Under the pieces are notes generated by a model. That model ran no database searches. It worked only from the letters and a program-made list of their open reading frames with translations, and had not been told where the DNA came from. A DNA stretch of 64,000 bases from Gammaproteobacteria bacterium (lineage in GTDB: Bacteria > Pseudomonadota > Gammaproteobacteria > UBA6186 > Azoamicaceae), in contig JAUIIV010000001.1 in the NCBI GenBank assembly GCA_030431675.1, positions 248,001-312,000 of the forward strand, given 5' to 3'. The translations under genes and the position numbers were made by a program. Shown piece by piece: positions 63,183 through 64,000 of this stretch (its first letter is position 1; every line of letters begins with the position of its first letter).

Positions 63183-64000
63183 GCAAGACACAAGATTTTA
63201 TAGTAGAGATAGGCACAGAAGAATTACCACCGAATGATTTAACCGCTTTAGGAACTAGTTTTGCTAAGTCTATAGCCGAACAATTATCCAGCTCGGAGAT
63301 CAATCATGGAACAGTCATTCCTTATGTTACTCCTAGACGCCTTGCAGTTTATATCAAAGACTTAGAAGATGCCCAACCAGAGCAAAAAATAGAGAAGCGT
63401 GGTCCAGCATTATCTGCAGCGTATATGGAAGATGGCACACCAACTAAGGCGGCTGAAGGTTTTGCAAGTTCATGCGGCGTCACCGTGGAACAACTAACAA
63501 CTTTAGAGACTGATAAGGGATCATGGCTATACTACGAATCAGTAAAGCCGGGTGGGAGTACTACAGATTTAATTCCTACAATAGTAACTAACGCCTTGTC
63601 ACAACTACCAATAAAAAGAAATATGCGCTGGGGCACTGGAGAATTGTCATTTGTGCGGCCAGTGCACTGGGTTTTAATGCTATATGGTAAATCAGTAGTA
63701 AATGGAACTATATTGGGCATACAAGCCGATAGCATTACCTTTGGGCATCGTGTACACGCGCCATCACCTATAAAAATACCATCTGCAGATCAATATGCTG
63801 TCAAATTAGAAAAGGATGGCATGGTTATACCAGATTTCGCCAAGCGTAAAGAATATATACGTCAGCAGATTATGGATATAGCTGATAAAGAAGAAGCCGT
63901 AGCCATAATTGACCCAGAGCTATTAAATACTGTAACTGGTCTTATAGAACATCCTGTAGCTTTATTGGCTACTTTTGATGCAGATTTTTTAGAGGTTCCC
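63179..64000 (+). CDS. glyS: Glycine-tRNA ligase beta subunit (3' end beyond window)
   Basis: The first 274 residues are present and the frame is open to the window edge. It starts [13 protein letters not shown], the beta-subunit hallmark. [45 protein letters not shown] and FGHRVHAP follow. The beta subunit binds tRNA-Gly. Its ATG overlaps the glyQ stop by 4 nt. Confidence 0.96.
   Translation, partial: MSKTQDFIVEIGTEELPPNDLTALGTSFAKSIAEQLSSSEINHGTVIPYVTPRRLAVYIKDLEDAQPEQKIEKRGPALSAAYMEDGTPTKAAEGFASSCGVTVEQLTTLETDKGSWLYYESVKPGGSTTDLIPTIVTNALSQLPIKRNMRWGTGELSFVRPVHWVLMLYGKSVVNGTILGIQADSITFGHRVHAPSPIKIPSADQYAVKLEKDGMVIPDFAKRKEYIRQQIMDIADKEEAVAIIDPELLNTVTGLIEHPVALLATFDADFLEVP

Noticed and set aside
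1-64000. CRISPR array, intact insertion sequence or prophage
   Set aside because: No regularly spaced direct repeats, no complete transposase and no phage structural genes were seen on either strand.

Overview
The window looks like about 64 kb of chromosome from an AT-rich, host-associated gammaproteobacterium, most like the Legionellales (Legionella, Coxiella and relatives). Four things point there: the tkt-gap-pgk-pyk-fba glycolytic cluster, the rpsU-yqeY-dnaG-rpoD macromolecular synthesis cluster next to a CAU tRNA, a cysteine-containing porin resembling the Legionella major outer membrane protein, and a nucleotide (ATP/ADP-type) translocase of the kind found in obligate intracellular bacteria. 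Most genes are single-copy housekeeping genes, tightly packed with many 4-20 nt overlaps. No intact mobile element and no CRISPR array was seen.

Layout. 1-1.7 kb: ygfB (cut by the window edge), zapA, 6S RNA and ygfA in the classical gammaproteobacterial order. 1.7-4.5 kb: an EVE-domain protein, rpiA with an unexpected signal-peptide-like extension, then a KdsB-type cytidylyltransferase overlapping a histidine phosphatase. 4.7-6.2 kb: the porin with a recognisable promoter. 6.5-13.1 kb: fba, pyk, pgk, gap and tkt on the minus strand. 13.2-16.3 kb: an overlapping EamA transporter-metK-rsmE-ruvX operon. 16.3-17.9 kb: dapE and a small basic protein. 17.9-25.1 kb: the Kdp potassium uptake operon (a 32-residue membrane peptide, kdpF, A, B, C, D). 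KdpD has Gln where the phosphoacceptor His should be, and no kdpE is present. 25.2-28.9 kb: a DUF155 protein, an alpha/beta hydrolase with a C9 tract, and a sugar oxidoreductase/aminotransferase pair (WbpB-WbpE or GnnA-GnnB type) for an amino-sugar of LPS or lipid A. 29.1-36.0 kb: a hypothetical gene, the tRNA, rpoD, dnaG, yqeY, rpsU and a 310-residue hypothetical protein. 36.2-45.1 kb: tsaD, a fucosyltransferase-like protein, plsY, a MidA-type methyltransferase, the nucleotide translocase, cca, rsmD, ftsY and rsmJ. 45.1-50.4 kb: an 867-residue coiled-coil membrane protein, an AEC transporter, comF, bioC and a ribosome modulation factor homologue. 50.4-53.3 kb: aroE, a pilin-like protein, a second peptide deformylase-like protein, a possible transposase scrap and a leucine-rich-repeat-like protein. 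53.5-59.3 kb: topA, dprA and a LysM-family protein lacking LysM on one strand, def-fmt on the other. 59.3-64 kb: two tandem, distantly similar hypothetical proteins, nagZ, glyQ and the start of glyS.

Functionally, the housekeeping part covers lower glycolysis, SAM synthesis, rRNA methylation, replication and transcription initiation, tRNA maturation and N-formyl-methionine handling. The accessory part is a handful of lineage-specific genes at the edges of conserved blocks (29.1, 35.1, 45.1, 52.6 and 59.3-61.2 kb). They have no recognised domain, or only helical, membrane or LRR-like character, and are the best places to look for secreted effectors. Several genes (EamA transporter, a 98-residue protein, aroE, the pilin, glyQ) have a -10-like box only 5-9 nt before the start codon and no Shine-Dalgarno sequence, suggesting leaderless mRNAs. 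All functional calls come from reading motifs in the sequence; no database search was run.
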